Part shown: in pieces, positions 17,289 through 25,963 of the stretch
Layout: the number at the start of each line of letters is the position of its first letter
Position numbering within the stretch: position 1 is the first letter of the stretch
NCBI RefSeq assembly: GCF_029502005.1
Contig: NZ_JAMQOT010000001.1
Span: 310,001 to 374,000, forward strand
Direction: 5' to 3'
From: Natrinema salsiterrestre
GTDB lineage: Archaea > Halobacteriota > Halobacteria > Halobacteriales > Natrialbaceae
DNA: 64,000 bases
Program-made: the position numbers and the translations under genes
The notes under the pieces: generated by a model
Told to the model about the DNA's origin: nothing
Databases searched by the model: none
Seen by the model: the letters and a program-made list of their open reading frames with translations, nothing else

Positions 17289-18023
17289 TCAGGGACGGCC
17301 CGTCGCCTCGCCGCCCTCGAGTCCCGTGTCCGTGATCCGGAACTGGACCGACTCGCCGGCGGGCTTCGAGCGGTGTTTCTCCAGCGTCGCGCGCCGCTTC
17401 CCGCCGCGGAAGCGCTCGAGGCGGAGCACGGTTCCGGTCCAGTGTTCCAGCGTGTTGCCGCCCAGCCCGCGGGTCCGGTCGGAGTCGGGATCGGCGAAGA
17501 CCTGATTCGTCAGGACGACCGCCAGATCGTACTTCCGGGCCAGCGAGAGCAGGTGCGTCACCTGTCTGGTGACGCTCCGGAGGGCCTCGCCCTCGTCGCC
17601 GTCGGCCGTGCGCTCGAGCCGGTAGAAGCCGGTCGCGCTGTCGAGGACGATCAGTTCCGCGCGCTCGGCGAACTCCTCGGCGTCGCGGACGGCCTCGGCC
17701 TGCTCCTCGAAGTCGAGCGCGTCCTCGATGACGATCCGCGAGGCGACGGCTTCGACGTCGTCGGTTCCGCCGTCGGCTTCCGCCGATCGGTCGTCGACGG
17801 CGGCCTCGAGCAGCTGCTGGAAGCGGTCGACCGAAACCCCCTCGGTGTCGATGTAGACCGCGGTCCCGCCGTCGACGGCCGTTTCGACGGCGGCCGACAG
17901 CGCGAGATTCGTCTTGCCGGCGGCCGGCGGGCCGTACAACTGCGTCACCGTGCCGCGCTCGAACCCACCACCGAGCAACTCGTCGACCGGACCACAGCCG
18001 GTTGGAATCGCCTCGTCAGTCAC
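17289..18023 (-). CDS. radB: DNA repair and recombination protein RadB
   Basis: 244 residues, a RecA/Rad51 paralogue without the N-terminal HhH domain. The Walker A is GPPAAGKTN (31-39) and the Walker B is LIVLDSATGFYRL; LARKYDLAVVLTNQVF and GLGGNTLEHWTGTVLRLE follow as in RadA. RadB assists RadA-mediated strand exchange in archaea. An acidic insertion (about 74-92) is a haloarchaeal trait. It lies convergent to the CBS gene. Confidence 0.93.
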   Translation of the reverse strand: MTDEAIPTGCGPVDELLGGGFERGTVTQLYGPPAAGKTNLALSAAVETAVDGGTAVYIDTEGVSVDRFQQLLEAAVDDRSAEADGGTDDVEAVASRIVIEDALDFEEQAEAVRDAEEFAERAELIVLDSATGFYRLERTADGDEGEALRSVTRQVTHLLSLARKYDLAVVLTNQVFADPDSDRTRGLGGNTLEHWTGTVLRLERFRGGKRRATLEKHRSKPAGESVQFRITDTGLEGGEATGRP

Positions 18024-18251
18024 GGTTCGAGTTTACCGGGTGAGCGCAAAAAGCCCCCGGAACGGACCCGTGCTCGCTCGTTCCGGCGGGCTGAAGGGGT
18101 GGCAGGTCCGTGTCGTCCGAGCGAGCAGTAGGGTCGTCTCTCACACCTCAATCGGGACGTGTGTTCGAGTCGCTCCGGACAGCGAGAGATCCGCGTATAA
18201 CAGCTCTACGGCGACCTTTATCGTCGTTTGATTATGTTGGTGAAACTGCTA

Positions 18252-18307
18252 CTTATAAACGTAGGAGTCGAACTCCTATCCGGGACGAGTGGGGTACTCC
18301 GCTCGTC
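18252..18307 (+). promoter_or_regulatory. Promoter and structured leader of the HalOD1 gene
   Basis: A TTATAAAC box (about 18252-18259) is followed by a palindrome TAGGAGT-CGA-ACTCCTA (18262-18278) and a hairpin GACGAG/CTCGTC (18284-18289 with 18302-18307). The start codon follows at 18320. The palindrome straddles the expected transcription start and could be an operator. Confidence 0.4.
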
Positions 18308-18319
18308 TTCAATCCACAT

Positions 18320-18586
18320 ATGTCCGACCAATCCACCGAGACGGTAACGCTGAATATCGTCGAACAGATCGCGACCCAGAAAGACGTGGACCCGACCGAA
18401 TTAGACCGACCGCTCCATTCCGTCATCGACACTAGCGCGTTAAACCGCCTCTTCCGCTCGACGAAAGACGGACCGCGAAACGGAAAGGTCACGTTCGACT
18501 ACATGGGCCACACGGTACACGTATTCGATACCGACGCCGTCGTCGTCGAACCAAGGGCGAGTGCTCCCAACGGGAATTCGGGCTGA
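18320..18586 (+). CDS. HalOD1-domain protein (stand-alone)
   Basis: 88 residues. The sequence TLNIVEQIATQKDVDPTELD, then PLHSVIDTSALNRLF and GKVTFDYMGHTVHVFDTDAV, fits the small HalOD1 output domain of haloarchaeal signalling proteins, here with nothing else attached. The fold is a helix pair followed by a beta hairpin. The role is unknown; such proteins may be partners of response regulators. A second, related gene is at 57205-57558. Confidence 0.85.
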   Translation: MSDQSTETVTLNIVEQIATQKDVDPTELDRPLHSVIDTSALNRLFRSTKDGPRNGKVTFDYMGHTVHVFDTDAVVVEPRASAPNGNSG

Positions 18587-18812
18587 AATCACCCGACCGT
18601 ATCGACGACACCACCGATCCTCGTCCGCTGGGCCGTCACTACCGACGTCCGATTCGTCCTCCCTCGAGTAACCGCTGTTCGAGACGTTCCCGCGGAAGCG
18701 TCCTCACTGAGAGGGTCTCGCCGAGGCGTTCTCGCCCGACTGTCGATCCCTCGGAGCGGCGTCTCTGTCGAACGGGCTCGCACTCGAGGTCCCTACATTC
18801 ACAACAAACACC

Positions 18813-18840
18813 AGTAGATATAAGTTGTAATAAGTAAACA
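18813..18840. promoter_or_regulatory. AT-rich promoter island
   Basis: The stretch AGTAGATATAAGTTGTAATAA and its continuation is the only AT-rich patch in this 459-bp gap. It offers a TATA-like element in either direction and directly precedes the structured segment at 18847-18942. Confidence 0.35.
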
Positions 18841-18960
18841 ATTCAATCGGAGGCCACGTCTCCGAGAACGGGGGCGTACGCAAACGCCCCGGGTGCTGGA
18901 ACACCCGAGACTGGCTTCCAAACCGTGACCGGTTTCGGAAGCATGATTCCGTACATTCTA
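18841..18960 (+). ncRNA. Candidate structured RNA with four consecutive hairpins
   Basis: Four hairpins follow each other with almost no spacing. They are TCGGAG/CTCCGA (18847-18852 with 18860-18865), GGGGCGT/ACGCCCC (18871-18877 with 18884-18890), CGGGTG/CACCCG (18890-18895 with 18902-18907), and a 12-bp stem with one bulge, GCTTCCAAACCG/CGGTTTcGGAAGC (18914-18925 with 18930-18942). The segment follows an AT-rich promoter-like patch and precedes a small zinc-finger gene. No convincing protein is encoded on either strand. The strand is assumed from the upstream TATA; it could instead be a 5' leader of the zinc-finger gene. Confidence 0.4.
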
Positions 18961-19045
18961 CCGGGATATAAACGTCCCGCACGACGGCCGAACCGCCCGA
19001 CGCGAACAGCCTCAACTGCGATCCGGACGCCGAGTGGTGATCGCG
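18961..19045. other. Leader between candidate RNA and zinc-finger gene
   Basis: Contains GGGATATAAACG (18963-18974), a second TATA candidate inside a small CGGGA/TCCCG inverted repeat, probably the promoter of the downstream gene. Together with 18587-18840 it completes the gap between the HalOD1 and zinc-finger genes; no further gene is seen in 18587-18812. Confidence 0.3.
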
Positions 19046-19219
19046 ATGAGTAGCGATGCCGACCCTGACGCCGACAGCGACGACCAGTTGTCGCTGCTCC
19101 CCACCTGCCCCACCTGTGGCGACCCCGTCTCGTTTCTGACCGTCACCGGCCCCCACACCGGGATCGTCAACCCCTGTGGCTGTTCGATGCCGCCCGGACT
19201 GCTCGAGCGCGACGACTGA
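19046..19219 (+). CDS. Small CPxCG zinc finger protein
   Basis: 57 residues with an acidic N-terminus. Cysteines C21 and C24 (CPTCG) and C44 and C46 (CGC) form a four-Cys zinc site separated by a 19-residue hydrophobic segment. Haloarchaea carry many such proteins, several of which are regulators; the function here is unknown. A GTG 12 bases upstream is an alternative start. The gene is flanked by a perfect 13-bp inverted repeat (19034-19046 and 19272-19284). Confidence 0.65.
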   Translation: MSSDADPDADSDDQLSLLPTCPTCGDPVSFLTVTGPHTGIVNPCGCSMPPGLLERDD

Positions 19220-19518
19220 CCGCGGCCCGCGCTCGCGCCCCGACGATCAGCCGGCCGGTCGACGCCGACCGTCGCGATCACCACACCACCGAGTCCGTCG
19301 ACACCACCCGTCGACCGGCCGGCTCGGAAACGGGACCTCGAGCGTGCGGTTCCATCACCTCCCGGATATCACTCGCGTCCAGCAGTGGGGAGGTCCAGAC
19401 GCGACCACTCCGTTGCCGGAAAATGACTGTTAGCGACGACGGACTCGTCCGTCGGCGATCCACGGTCCCGCCGCCGGTTGTCAACAGTTTAGTGACGCGG
19501 CTCCGAGGACGCCGACAG

Positions 19519-20865
19519 ATGCGCCTGTTGCAGATCGCCGTCCCCGTCGGCAAGCGAGACGCCGTCGAGTCGATGCTCGAGGCGTCCGACGTCGAGTACT
19601 TCCTCACCGACGAAACGTCGCGGCGGGAGTACAGCGCGCTCGTGTTCGTTCCGACCGGGCCCGAGGACGTCGAAGCCCTCGTGGACGAACTCCGGGAGAT
19701 CGGCGTTCAGGAAGACGGCTACGTGACGATCAGCAAGCTCGAGGCCGTCCTGTCCGACCGCTTCGAGCGACAGCAAAGCGACGAGCCGACGCCCGACGCG
19801 GACGACGAGGAGACGGGCGACCGGATCGCGCGCGAGGAACTCCGCGCGCGAGCCGCCGAAATCGCACCGGCGACCCCCAACTACGTCCTGTTCACCGTCG
19901 TCAGCACGGTGATCGCGACGGCCGGGCTGCTGATGAACAGCGCGGCGGTGGTCGTCGGCTCGATGGTGATCGCGCCCCTCATCGGGCCGGCCATCGCGGC
20001 CAGCGTCGGCAGCATTCTCGACGACGACGAACTGTTCCGCACGAGCGTCAGAGCGCAGTTTCTCGGATTGGGCGTTGCGATCGGGAGCGCTGCCGTCTTC
20101 GCCGGTCTCGTTCGGTTCACGTTCCTGCCGGATCTCCAGATCCAGCTCATCGAACAGGTCGGCGAACGGATCAACCCCGGTGCGCTCGCGCTGGTCGTCG
20201 CGCTCGGTGCCGGCGTGGCCGGGACGGTGTCGCTGACCTCGACGACGAGCGTCGCGCTCGTCGGCGTCGCGATCGCGGTCGCCCTCATCCCTCCGGCTGC
20301 GACCGTCGGACTCGGGATCGCCTACGGCGACGGTACCGCGGCCGTGAGCGCCGGGATTCTCGTCGTTATTAACGTCCTCTCGATCAACGTCGCGAGCCTC
20401 GGCACGCTCTGGGTACAGGGATACCGGCCGGAGCACTGGTTCGCCGAGCAGAGCGCCCGGCGTGCCGTCATCCGCCGGGCGGCGCTCCTCGTCGTCGCCG
20501 TGCTCGTCCTCTCGTCGGCCCTCGGGGTGACGACGATCAACGTCTCGGAGAACGCCGAATTCGAACGGACCGTCGCGGATATCGCGAGCGAGAGCGACGC
20601 GCACGTCCTCTCCCTCGAGTTCTCCTATCGAACCGACCTCTTTCTCCGCCATCCCACGGCGGTCACCGTCCGTATCATCGGCGGCTCACAGGACACGGCA
20701 GTAGCGCTTCGGGACCGAATCACCGATCACACGCAGCGGGATATCGCTGTCATCGTGATCCGCGAGGACGGCGCAGCGTCGACGACACAGCGGCTCGAGT
20801 CGCCGTCGATCGAGCACGTACCGGTGAGCAGTAGTCACTCGAGCGGGGCGCTCGCGATCGGCTAG
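19519..20865 (+). CDS. TIGR00341/DUF389 family membrane protein
   Basis: 448 residues. The cytoplasmic N-terminal domain (1-110, RLLQIAVPVGKRDAVESML) is followed by about eight membrane helices (145-370) containing GLLMNSAAVVVGSMVIAPLIGP, the family's conserved core. A soluble C-terminal domain completes it. The family is widespread and of unproven function, possibly transport. The ATG at 19519 (MRLLQIA) is the family's usual start; an earlier in-frame ATG would add a basic tail. Confidence 0.85.
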   Translation: MRLLQIAVPVGKRDAVESMLEASDVEYFLTDETSRREYSALVFVPTGPEDVEALVDELREIGVQEDGYVTISKLEAVLSDRFERQQSDEPTPDADDEETGDRIAREELRARAAEIAPATPNYVLFTVVSTVIATAGLLMNSAAVVVGSMVIAPLIGPAIAASVGSILDDDELFRTSVRAQFLGLGVAIGSAAVFAGLVRFTFLPDLQIQLIEQVGERINPGALALVVALGAGVAGTVSLTSTTSVALVGVAIAVALIPPAATVGLGIAYGDGTAAVSAGILVVINVLSINVASLGTLWVQGYRPEHWFAEQSARRAVIRRAALLVVAVLVLSSALGVTTINVSENAEFERTVADIASESDAHVLSLEFSYRTDLFLRHPTAVTVRIIGGSQDTAVALRDRITDHTQRDIAVIVIREDGAASTTQRLESPSIEHVPVSSSHSSGALAIG

Positions 20866-21043
20866 ACCGGCGGAACGGAACCCGGAAACGGACTGGTCGT
20901 TCGTTCGCAGGGTCGCCCCGGAACTACCTGCCCGTGGAGATCGCCACACGATCGGTCAGTTCCCAGCTGGCGGCTCGGTCGACTGTATCGGGTGTGTCGA
21001 TATCGCAATCTAGTTACAATATAGACGTGATCTCCAACCATCG

Positions 21044-21865
21044 ATGCCGAGTACCAGTAGGGGATCGGATCTGTCGACCACTGACTGTACACTCTCGGAT
21101 GGGCGAACGCTCACCTACGCTATCGGCGGTGACCCACAGGGGAAGCCGGTCATCGTTCATCACGGCACGCCCGGCTCTCGGTTATTCGCAGGAGTCTGTT
21201 CCCGCGCCGCCGCTCGGAACGGGGTCCGGCTCGTCGTCCCGGATCGGCCCGGATACGGCAAATCGACCCCGCCACCGCGTGACTGGACCTGGGACGACTG
21301 GCAGAACGACCTGAACGAACTACTCGACGCCGAATCGATCGACCGGGCCCCGTTCGTCGGCTTCTCCGGTGGGGGCCCGTTCACGCTCGCAGCAGCGACG
21401 GCCGACCGAACGAGCCGAATCGGACTGGTCAGTACCGTCGTGCCGCCCGCCGAGAACACACTCACTGCGCTCTCGAGGGTCCCGTTCGCACTGCGTCTCC
21501 TCTTTCGCCTCTCCGAATCGGTCGCTCGCGTCCGTGGCCCGGACGCCGTCGTCCAGCAATACACCGACCGGTCGGTGGCCGAACCCGTGCGGACTGCCGT
21601 CGCAGACGATTTTCACGAGGGGGTTCGACAGGGGGGAGCCGCGGTCGTGCGCGAGACTCGGATGTTCGCCGAGAGTTCGTTCGATTCGGTTCGATCCGAC
21701 GTTCCGATCCGCGCGTGGCACGGAGTCCGAGACGAGAACACGCCGCTCTCTCCCGTCGAGACGATGCTCGAGGAGACACACGGCACACTGATAACGGAAG
21801 CAAGCGACCACCTCGGGACGTTACTCGACTGTCGAGCGGACGTTCTCGAGTGGGTCACCGAATAG
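21044..21865 (+). CDS. Alpha/beta hydrolase
   Basis: 273 residues. The fold is shown by VIVHHGTPGSRLF (oxyanion HG), DRPGYGKS, the nucleophile elbow GFSGGG with S108, an acid Asp in HGVRDENTP and a late His in SDHLGTLL. A helical cap lies between about 135 and 200. Members hydrolyse esters, amides or peptides; the closest pattern is the proline-iminopeptidase/haloperoxidase-like group, but no substrate can be assigned. It is single and preceded by a short AT-rich promoter region. Confidence 0.88.
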   Translation: MPSTSRGSDLSTTDCTLSDGRTLTYAIGGDPQGKPVIVHHGTPGSRLFAGVCSRAAARNGVRLVVPDRPGYGKSTPPPRDWTWDDWQNDLNELLDAESIDRAPFVGFSGGGPFTLAAATADRTSRIGLVSTVVPPAENTLTALSRVPFALRLLFRLSESVARVRGPDAVVQQYTDRSVAEPVRTAVADDFHEGVRQGGAAVVRETRMFAESSFDSVRSDVPIRAWHGVRDENTPLSPVETMLEETHGTLITEASDHLGTLLDCRADVLEWVTE

Positions 21866-22006
21866 CGGTGAGGGGAACCGCCGTCGAACCCGAATCGACC
21901 GATTGCCGGATTTCTGTCGGACCGTTGGAGAGGCGAATCCGACTTCTCTCGGCGGTCGAAACGGAGTTCGCGTACGTTTATTCCGCGTCGGTGCGAAAGT
22001 CAGCCC

Positions 22007-22786
22007 GTGATCGTCGTCGCCACGGCAGACTTCGAGGTATACCACGGCGCGGTCAACGAGCTTCGCGACCGCGGGACGGAGTTTACCACCATCGAACCCG
22101 ACGAAGAGCTCCCGGATCGGGCCACTGTCGTCGTTACCGGAGACGACCACGCCGACGCCTTCACCGGCGTGACGACGATCGTCGCCGACCCGGACGACCC
22201 TCGACGCGCGGTCGATCAGGCGCTGGCCGCAGTTCGCGGCGACGGCGGCCGAACGATCATCGGCGTCGACCCGGGGCGGAGACCCGGTATCGCCGTTCTC
22301 ACCGGTGAGACGGTCGTCGCCGCCTTCCAGGTACCGCTCGGCGACGCCGTCGACGTCATTCAACGCGAGGCCGGCGACGCTCCGTCTCCAGTCGTCCGAA
22401 TCGGCGACGGCTCCCGCCTCGAGAGCGCGAAACTGGTCAACGAGCTCGATACCGTCCGGGTGGAACTGGTCGACGAGACGGGGACGACCCCGTATCTCGG
22501 TACGGGCTCCCGCGGGATGGGCGACGTGCTCGCGGCGGTCAATATCGCTCGACTCGAGGGGGAGGTCGTCGACGACCGCGAGATCGAGCCGACGGAGGGC
22601 GAGATTCAGGTCATCAAGGACCGCTCGCGCGAACGGAGCGAGCACAACCGGGCGATCGACGAGGTACTCGCCCGTCGGGTCGCCGCCGGCGAATTGACCG
22701 TCGACGAGGCGCTGTCCGAGCATCGGGGAGCGGGAAGCGACTCAGCGCCCGAGTCGACTGAGACAGACGATTCGAGCGATTCGTAG
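22007..22786 (+). CDS. RuvC-like (RNase H fold) protein of unknown function
   Basis: 259 residues with a GTG start at 22007, since no ATG fits the N-terminal strand IVVATADFEVY. Residues 84-97, IIGVDPGRRPGIAV, match the first catalytic strand of RuvC/YqgF-type RNase H folds with the GVDPG Asp. Later segments VVRIGDGS, VELVDETGTTPYLG and MGDVLAAVNIARLEG have the spacing of the remaining acidic strand and helix. It could be a resolvase-like nuclease or an inactive relative. The C-terminus is a charged helix with an acidic tail. Confidence 0.6.
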   Translation: MIVVATADFEVYHGAVNELRDRGTEFTTIEPDEELPDRATVVVTGDDHADAFTGVTTIVADPDDPRRAVDQALAAVRGDGGRTIIGVDPGRRPGIAVLTGETVVAAFQVPLGDAVDVIQREAGDAPSPVVRIGDGSRLESAKLVNELDTVRVELVDETGTTPYLGTGSRGMGDVLAAVNIARLEGEVVDDREIEPTEGEIQVIKDRSRERSEHNRAIDEVLARRVAAGELTVDEALSEHRGAGSDSAPESTETDDSSDS

Positions 22787-22962
22787 CCGCGATCGCATCG
22801 AACTCCGTTCGCGTTCCGACCTCGATTCCGGGTACTGAAACCGACGATCCGAGTCCCGTCGGTAACGTCGGAACCACTGCGTGTCGCGTCGAATTCGGAT
22901 ACTCGAGCCCGGACCGGTCGCTCGAGGAGTCAACTGAAAAGAAACGATACTGTCAGTCACCG

Positions 22963-22979
22963 CGGTCGAAAATCGACCG
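22963..22979 (-). terminator. Hairpin downstream of the curlin-like gene
   Basis: A perfect 7-bp stem, CGGTCGA-AAA-TCGACCG, lies 10 bp past the stop codon of the minus-strand gene and in the convergent gap. The position suggests transcript ending or 3'-end protection, although archaeal termination relies mainly on T-runs, and none follows here. Confidence 0.35.
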
Positions 22980-22988
22980 TGTGACGGA

Positions 22989-24548
22989 CTACGATTGTGC
23001 GCCGGCCCAGACGTTCGTCGAAGCGACGGACGTGAGCTGGACGTTCTCGTTCTCCTGCATGGTGACCTGTGAACTGCCGGCACTGCCGCCGTCTTCCGCG
23101 ACCGCGACGGAGGTGTGCTGCTCGTTCACGTTCTCCTGGGCGACGAACTGGTGCTGTTCGATCGCCGCGCTCGCAGTTTGGTCGACGTCGTTCGTCTGCG
23201 AGGCGCTGCCGGCGTAATCGTACGACATACCGGGGTTGGAGCTCCCGGAGGTGCCGTCGAGGGTGACCGTCGTACTCGAGGTTCGGACGACTTCGTCGGT
23301 GACGTAGCCCGGGCTCGCGTAGACGTTCAGCGCGTCGGCGTAGCCGATCTGGGCGTTGTAGTTCTGCTGGAACGCCATCTGGACGGCGACGGCCTCGCTG
23401 TTGTTCTGGGCGATGGCCATCGCGTTGTTTTGCAGGTTGATGTTTTGCTGCTCGACGCCCTGTTCTTGGGCGACGCCGGCGGTCGCCGTCTGCTCGGCAC
23501 CGTCGTCGCTGTCTTTCTTTTCGGGCTTGTGCGTCTCGGTCTGGGTCGAGAGGACGTCGTCGCTCACGTCGCCCGCGGTCGCGACATTCATCCCGGCCGT
23601 CGACGCCAGCAGGTTCGTGGCGTCGGCGCTGCCGATCTGCGAGTTGAGGTTGCTCTGATCGGTGAACTGAATCGCCGTCGCGGTGCTGTTGTTGCCGACA
23701 GCGATGGCGACGGCGCCGCGCTGTTCGTTGAGATTCGCCTGGTCGACGTCCTGTTCCTGCGTGACGAGCGCGTCGGCGCTTTGATCGACGCTCGAACCGC
23801 TGTCACCACTTTTGTCCTTCCAGTGACCGAATTCGCCGTCACCGAGGTAGACGTTGGACGCGTTGGCGACGCCCTCCTGCAGGTTCTCGTTGCGCTGGTA
23901 GGATTGCTGGACCGCAGTCGCGTCGCTGTCGTCGACGGCGAGCGCGAACGCGGTACTCTGGTTGTTGTAGTTGACCTGCCCGACCTCCTGTGACTGGTTC
24001 ACTGACGCGAGGGCCTCCTGGGTGACCGTCTCGTCGTCACCCTTCTCGTCTTTGATCCCCCAGCCGTCGAACTGCTGGTCGCCGCCGTTGCCGATAATGA
24101 TGTTGACCTCACCGACGTTTTCGAACTGCGTTTCCGCGCTCTGAAGGCGGCTCTCGGCGGTGGCGGATCCGCGCTGTTCGTTGTCGTTGTACTGATTCGC
24201 CTCCTGAACGGCGGTCGCCTCGCCGCCGTCGATCGCGATCGACACCGCGGAGCCTTGCTCGTTGATGTTGACCTGATCGACGTCCTGGTACTGGATGACC
24301 TCGGCCGCCGAGTCGGCCGTGTCACCCGCGTGCTGGTCGACGTACTCCTCGAGCGACTGCTCGCCGAGGTCGGCGCCGAAGACCAGATACAGCTCTTCGC
24401 CGTTCTCGAGCGCGTGTACCGTGTCGTTCTGGACGGGTTCTTCGCCTGCAGTGGCTGCCGGAACGCCGGCTGCCAGCATCGACAGGGCTACCATACAGGT
24501 CATAAGGAGTGTCGTAGCTTGTGATCGTCTCGTCGTATTGGTTGTCAT
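22989..24548 (-). CDS. Secreted curlin-like Gln/Asn repeat protein
   Basis: 519 residues. The Sec-type signal is at 1-34 (hydrophobic LLMTCMVALSMLAAG, cleavage near ATAG). Five repeats of about 49 residues lie at roughly 84-130, 184-231, 263-312, 360-408 and 464-512. Each follows Q-x-V-x-Q-x-N-x-N-x-Q, then a run of alternating small residues (AVAIAV), then A-x-A-x-Q-x-x-x-Q-x-N-x-N-x-Q and A-x-A-x-N. The regularly spaced Gln and Asn ladders and alternating small hydrophobics resemble curlin (CsgA) repeats and suggest a stacked beta-strand extracellular fibre. No curli secretion genes lie nearby. Charged Gly/Asp linkers separate the repeats. Confidence 0.8.
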   Translation of the reverse strand: MTTNTTRRSQATTLLMTCMVALSMLAAGVPAATAGEEPVQNDTVHALENGEELYLVFGADLGEQSLEEYVDQHAGDTADSAAEVIQYQDVDQVNINEQGSAVSIAIDGGEATAVQEANQYNDNEQRGSATAESRLQSAETQFENVGEVNIIIGNGGDQQFDGWGIKDEKGDDETVTQEALASVNQSQEVGQVNYNNQSTAFALAVDDSDATAVQQSYQRNENLQEGVANASNVYLGDGEFGHWKDKSGDSGSSVDQSADALVTQEQDVDQANLNEQRGAVAIAVGNNSTATAIQFTDQSNLNSQIGSADATNLLASTAGMNVATAGDVSDDVLSTQTETHKPEKKDSDDGAEQTATAGVAQEQGVEQQNINLQNNAMAIAQNNSEAVAVQMAFQQNYNAQIGYADALNVYASPGYVTDEVVRTSSTTVTLDGTSGSSNPGMSYDYAGSASQTNDVDQTASAAIEQHQFVAQENVNEQHTSVAVAEDGGSAGSSQVTMQENENVQLTSVASTNVWAGAQS

Positions 24549-25256
24549 TGATCGCGTGATTTGTAGCGTGATGGTCTTTCGTTTCTGAATCTCTGCGACG
24601 CGAATCTGCCTATCCGAAACACAGTCTTTGTTATCAACCCTTTATCGACGAGAAGGACTCTGCTACCGGCACAGAGCGGCGATAGCGGCCCGCAAGAACG
24701 GCGTTTGGGAAGAGAGAAGGTGCGTCTTGGCTGATCCGTCCGCTGTGGAATCGCAGTCGCCACGAGCCGAGAGAAGGGTATTGTTAGATCGCTGTAACGA
24801 TTGCATACAGCGGGTCCCGGCGTGGGTGTTTCGATAAATCGGATATCCCTCGGACGGACGGACGGTAACGCGGTAACAGACCGTGAGAGAGCAGTTATCA
24901 GATGGAGACCGAACCGTAATAGGTAATTACCGACCACGAACACGGTTCGATTTGCGACCGACGTATCCCGTCTCTCGTCGCGCATGGACGGGGTCCGATT
25001 TCCGATCGTGCACATCTCGATCGCGTCTGCCCGAAATGACTACACGTAATCCGTTACTCAACCGACGAGACGCGCGCACCACATCGCTTGCATTCGTTAC
25101 CATGGCCGATGCGACGCTTCGTCCGCCCCGCTGTTTCGTGCAGCGTCCTCGAAGTCTCCGGCGGACTGACCGACAGTCGCCCGTAGTGACCGATTTCGTG
25201 ACGGTCTCCGACGAGCAGCACGTTGCTTATGCGTACTACCGACCCGATCTCTACAC
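24549..25256. other. 708-bp intergenic region
   Basis: No convincing gene. It holds an AT-rich patch at about 24625-24645 (minus strand CGATAAAGGGTTGATAAC), probably the promoter of the curlin-like gene with a leader of some 70 nt. At 25226-25232 a CTTATGC box sits 28 nt before the zinc-finger ATG. Frames across the middle encode basic, haloarchaea-unlike peptides and are taken as chance. Confidence 0.4.
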
Positions 25257-25463
25257 ATGAGCGTTGAAGATCGGAAAAAGCGAGGAATAGGGCTCTGTGT
25301 CGACTGCGGGGCAGCGTACGCCGTCCGTGAGAACCCCGATGGAGCGCTACTCCCCATCGGTAGTCGTAACGGCTGCTCGTGTGGCGGAACCGTATTCGAG
25401 GAGATAGATTCGGAAACCGCTCTCGACTACGATGAGACCGGCTGGACCAGTGAAAACGACTGA
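25257..25463 (+). CDS. Small zinc-ribbon protein
   Basis: 68 residues. C14 and C17 (CVDCG) and C40 and C42 (CSCG) form a C-x2-C...C-x-C zinc site like that of the protein at 19046, followed by an acidic tail. The TATA-like CTTATGC 28 nt upstream makes a leaderless transcript likely. Function unknown. Confidence 0.7.
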   Translation: MSVEDRKKRGIGLCVDCGAAYAVRENPDGALLPIGSRNGCSCGGTVFEEIDSETALDYDETGWTSEND

Positions 25464-25614
25464 TCGCTATCGCTCGCGGACCGACTGATACCCCTGTCGG
25501 CCCGAATCGTTCTCGGTTCTCGAGTGCGTGCCGGACATCGTCATCAGTCGCCTGATGGGCCCGATGGGCGTTGAATTCTCCCCACCGTCCAGTTCGCTCG
25601 CCCGGACGAACTCG

Positions 25615-25827
25615 CTACGCAATGACCTCACCCCCGTGACGACTGGGTAAGGTCTCCGGGTCCGGGATAGTCACGTCGACGCCAGCTACAGAGTCGCGGT
25701 TCAGTCGCGCGTCGGTATCGCGGTCACCACAGCGGTGGGCTCGATCGTTATCGTCACCGAAAACACGGCGGAACCGGTCGGTGACGTGAGCCCCACAGTG
25801 CTGGCACGTCGAGTTGTCGACCGACGG
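25615..25827 (-). pseudogene. Degenerate small zinc finger (DUF7563-like) fragment
   Basis: The minus strand encodes STCQHCGAHVTDRFRRVFGD followed by an RCGD where the second CxxC should be, then a non-homologous tail to the TAG at 25615-25617. The start resembles haloarchaeal C-x2-C proteins of the DUF7563 kind (CQxCGxxVTxRFxRVF). No start codon exists between the upstream in-frame TGA (25828-25830) and the first Cys, and the second Cys pair is broken. A TnpB zinc-ribbon remnant is the alternative reading. The remaining gap (25464-25614 and 25828-25963) shows nothing else beyond the tRNA-Pro cassette. Confidence 0.5.
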
Positions 25828-25963
25828 TCAGGGCGCGGCCGTCACGCCGACCACCTCCCGGTAGCCTGTCGGCTACGTGGTAATATACCGAAATCGAGAA
25901 TTGAATTTTCGGCCGCCTCAGGGGTATGAGACGCTAAGAGTTGAACACTTGGATAAATTCGAG

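Noticed and set aside
18262-18278. TAGGAGTCGAACTCCTA looks like a tRNA T-arm on the minus strand
   Set aside because: No acceptor or anticodon arm can be built around it; it is better read as a palindrome in the leader of the HalOD1 gene.
24549-25256. Two medium-length open frames in the large gap
   Set aside because: Both encode basic peptides without acidic bias, have no plausible promoter spacing and overlap each other on opposite strands.
25615-25827. Reading the fragment as an IS200/IS605 TnpB remnant
   Set aside because: The CQHCG...VTDRF...RVFGD pattern fits small haloarchaeal zinc fingers better than the TnpB zinc ribbon, and no other transposase sequence is present.
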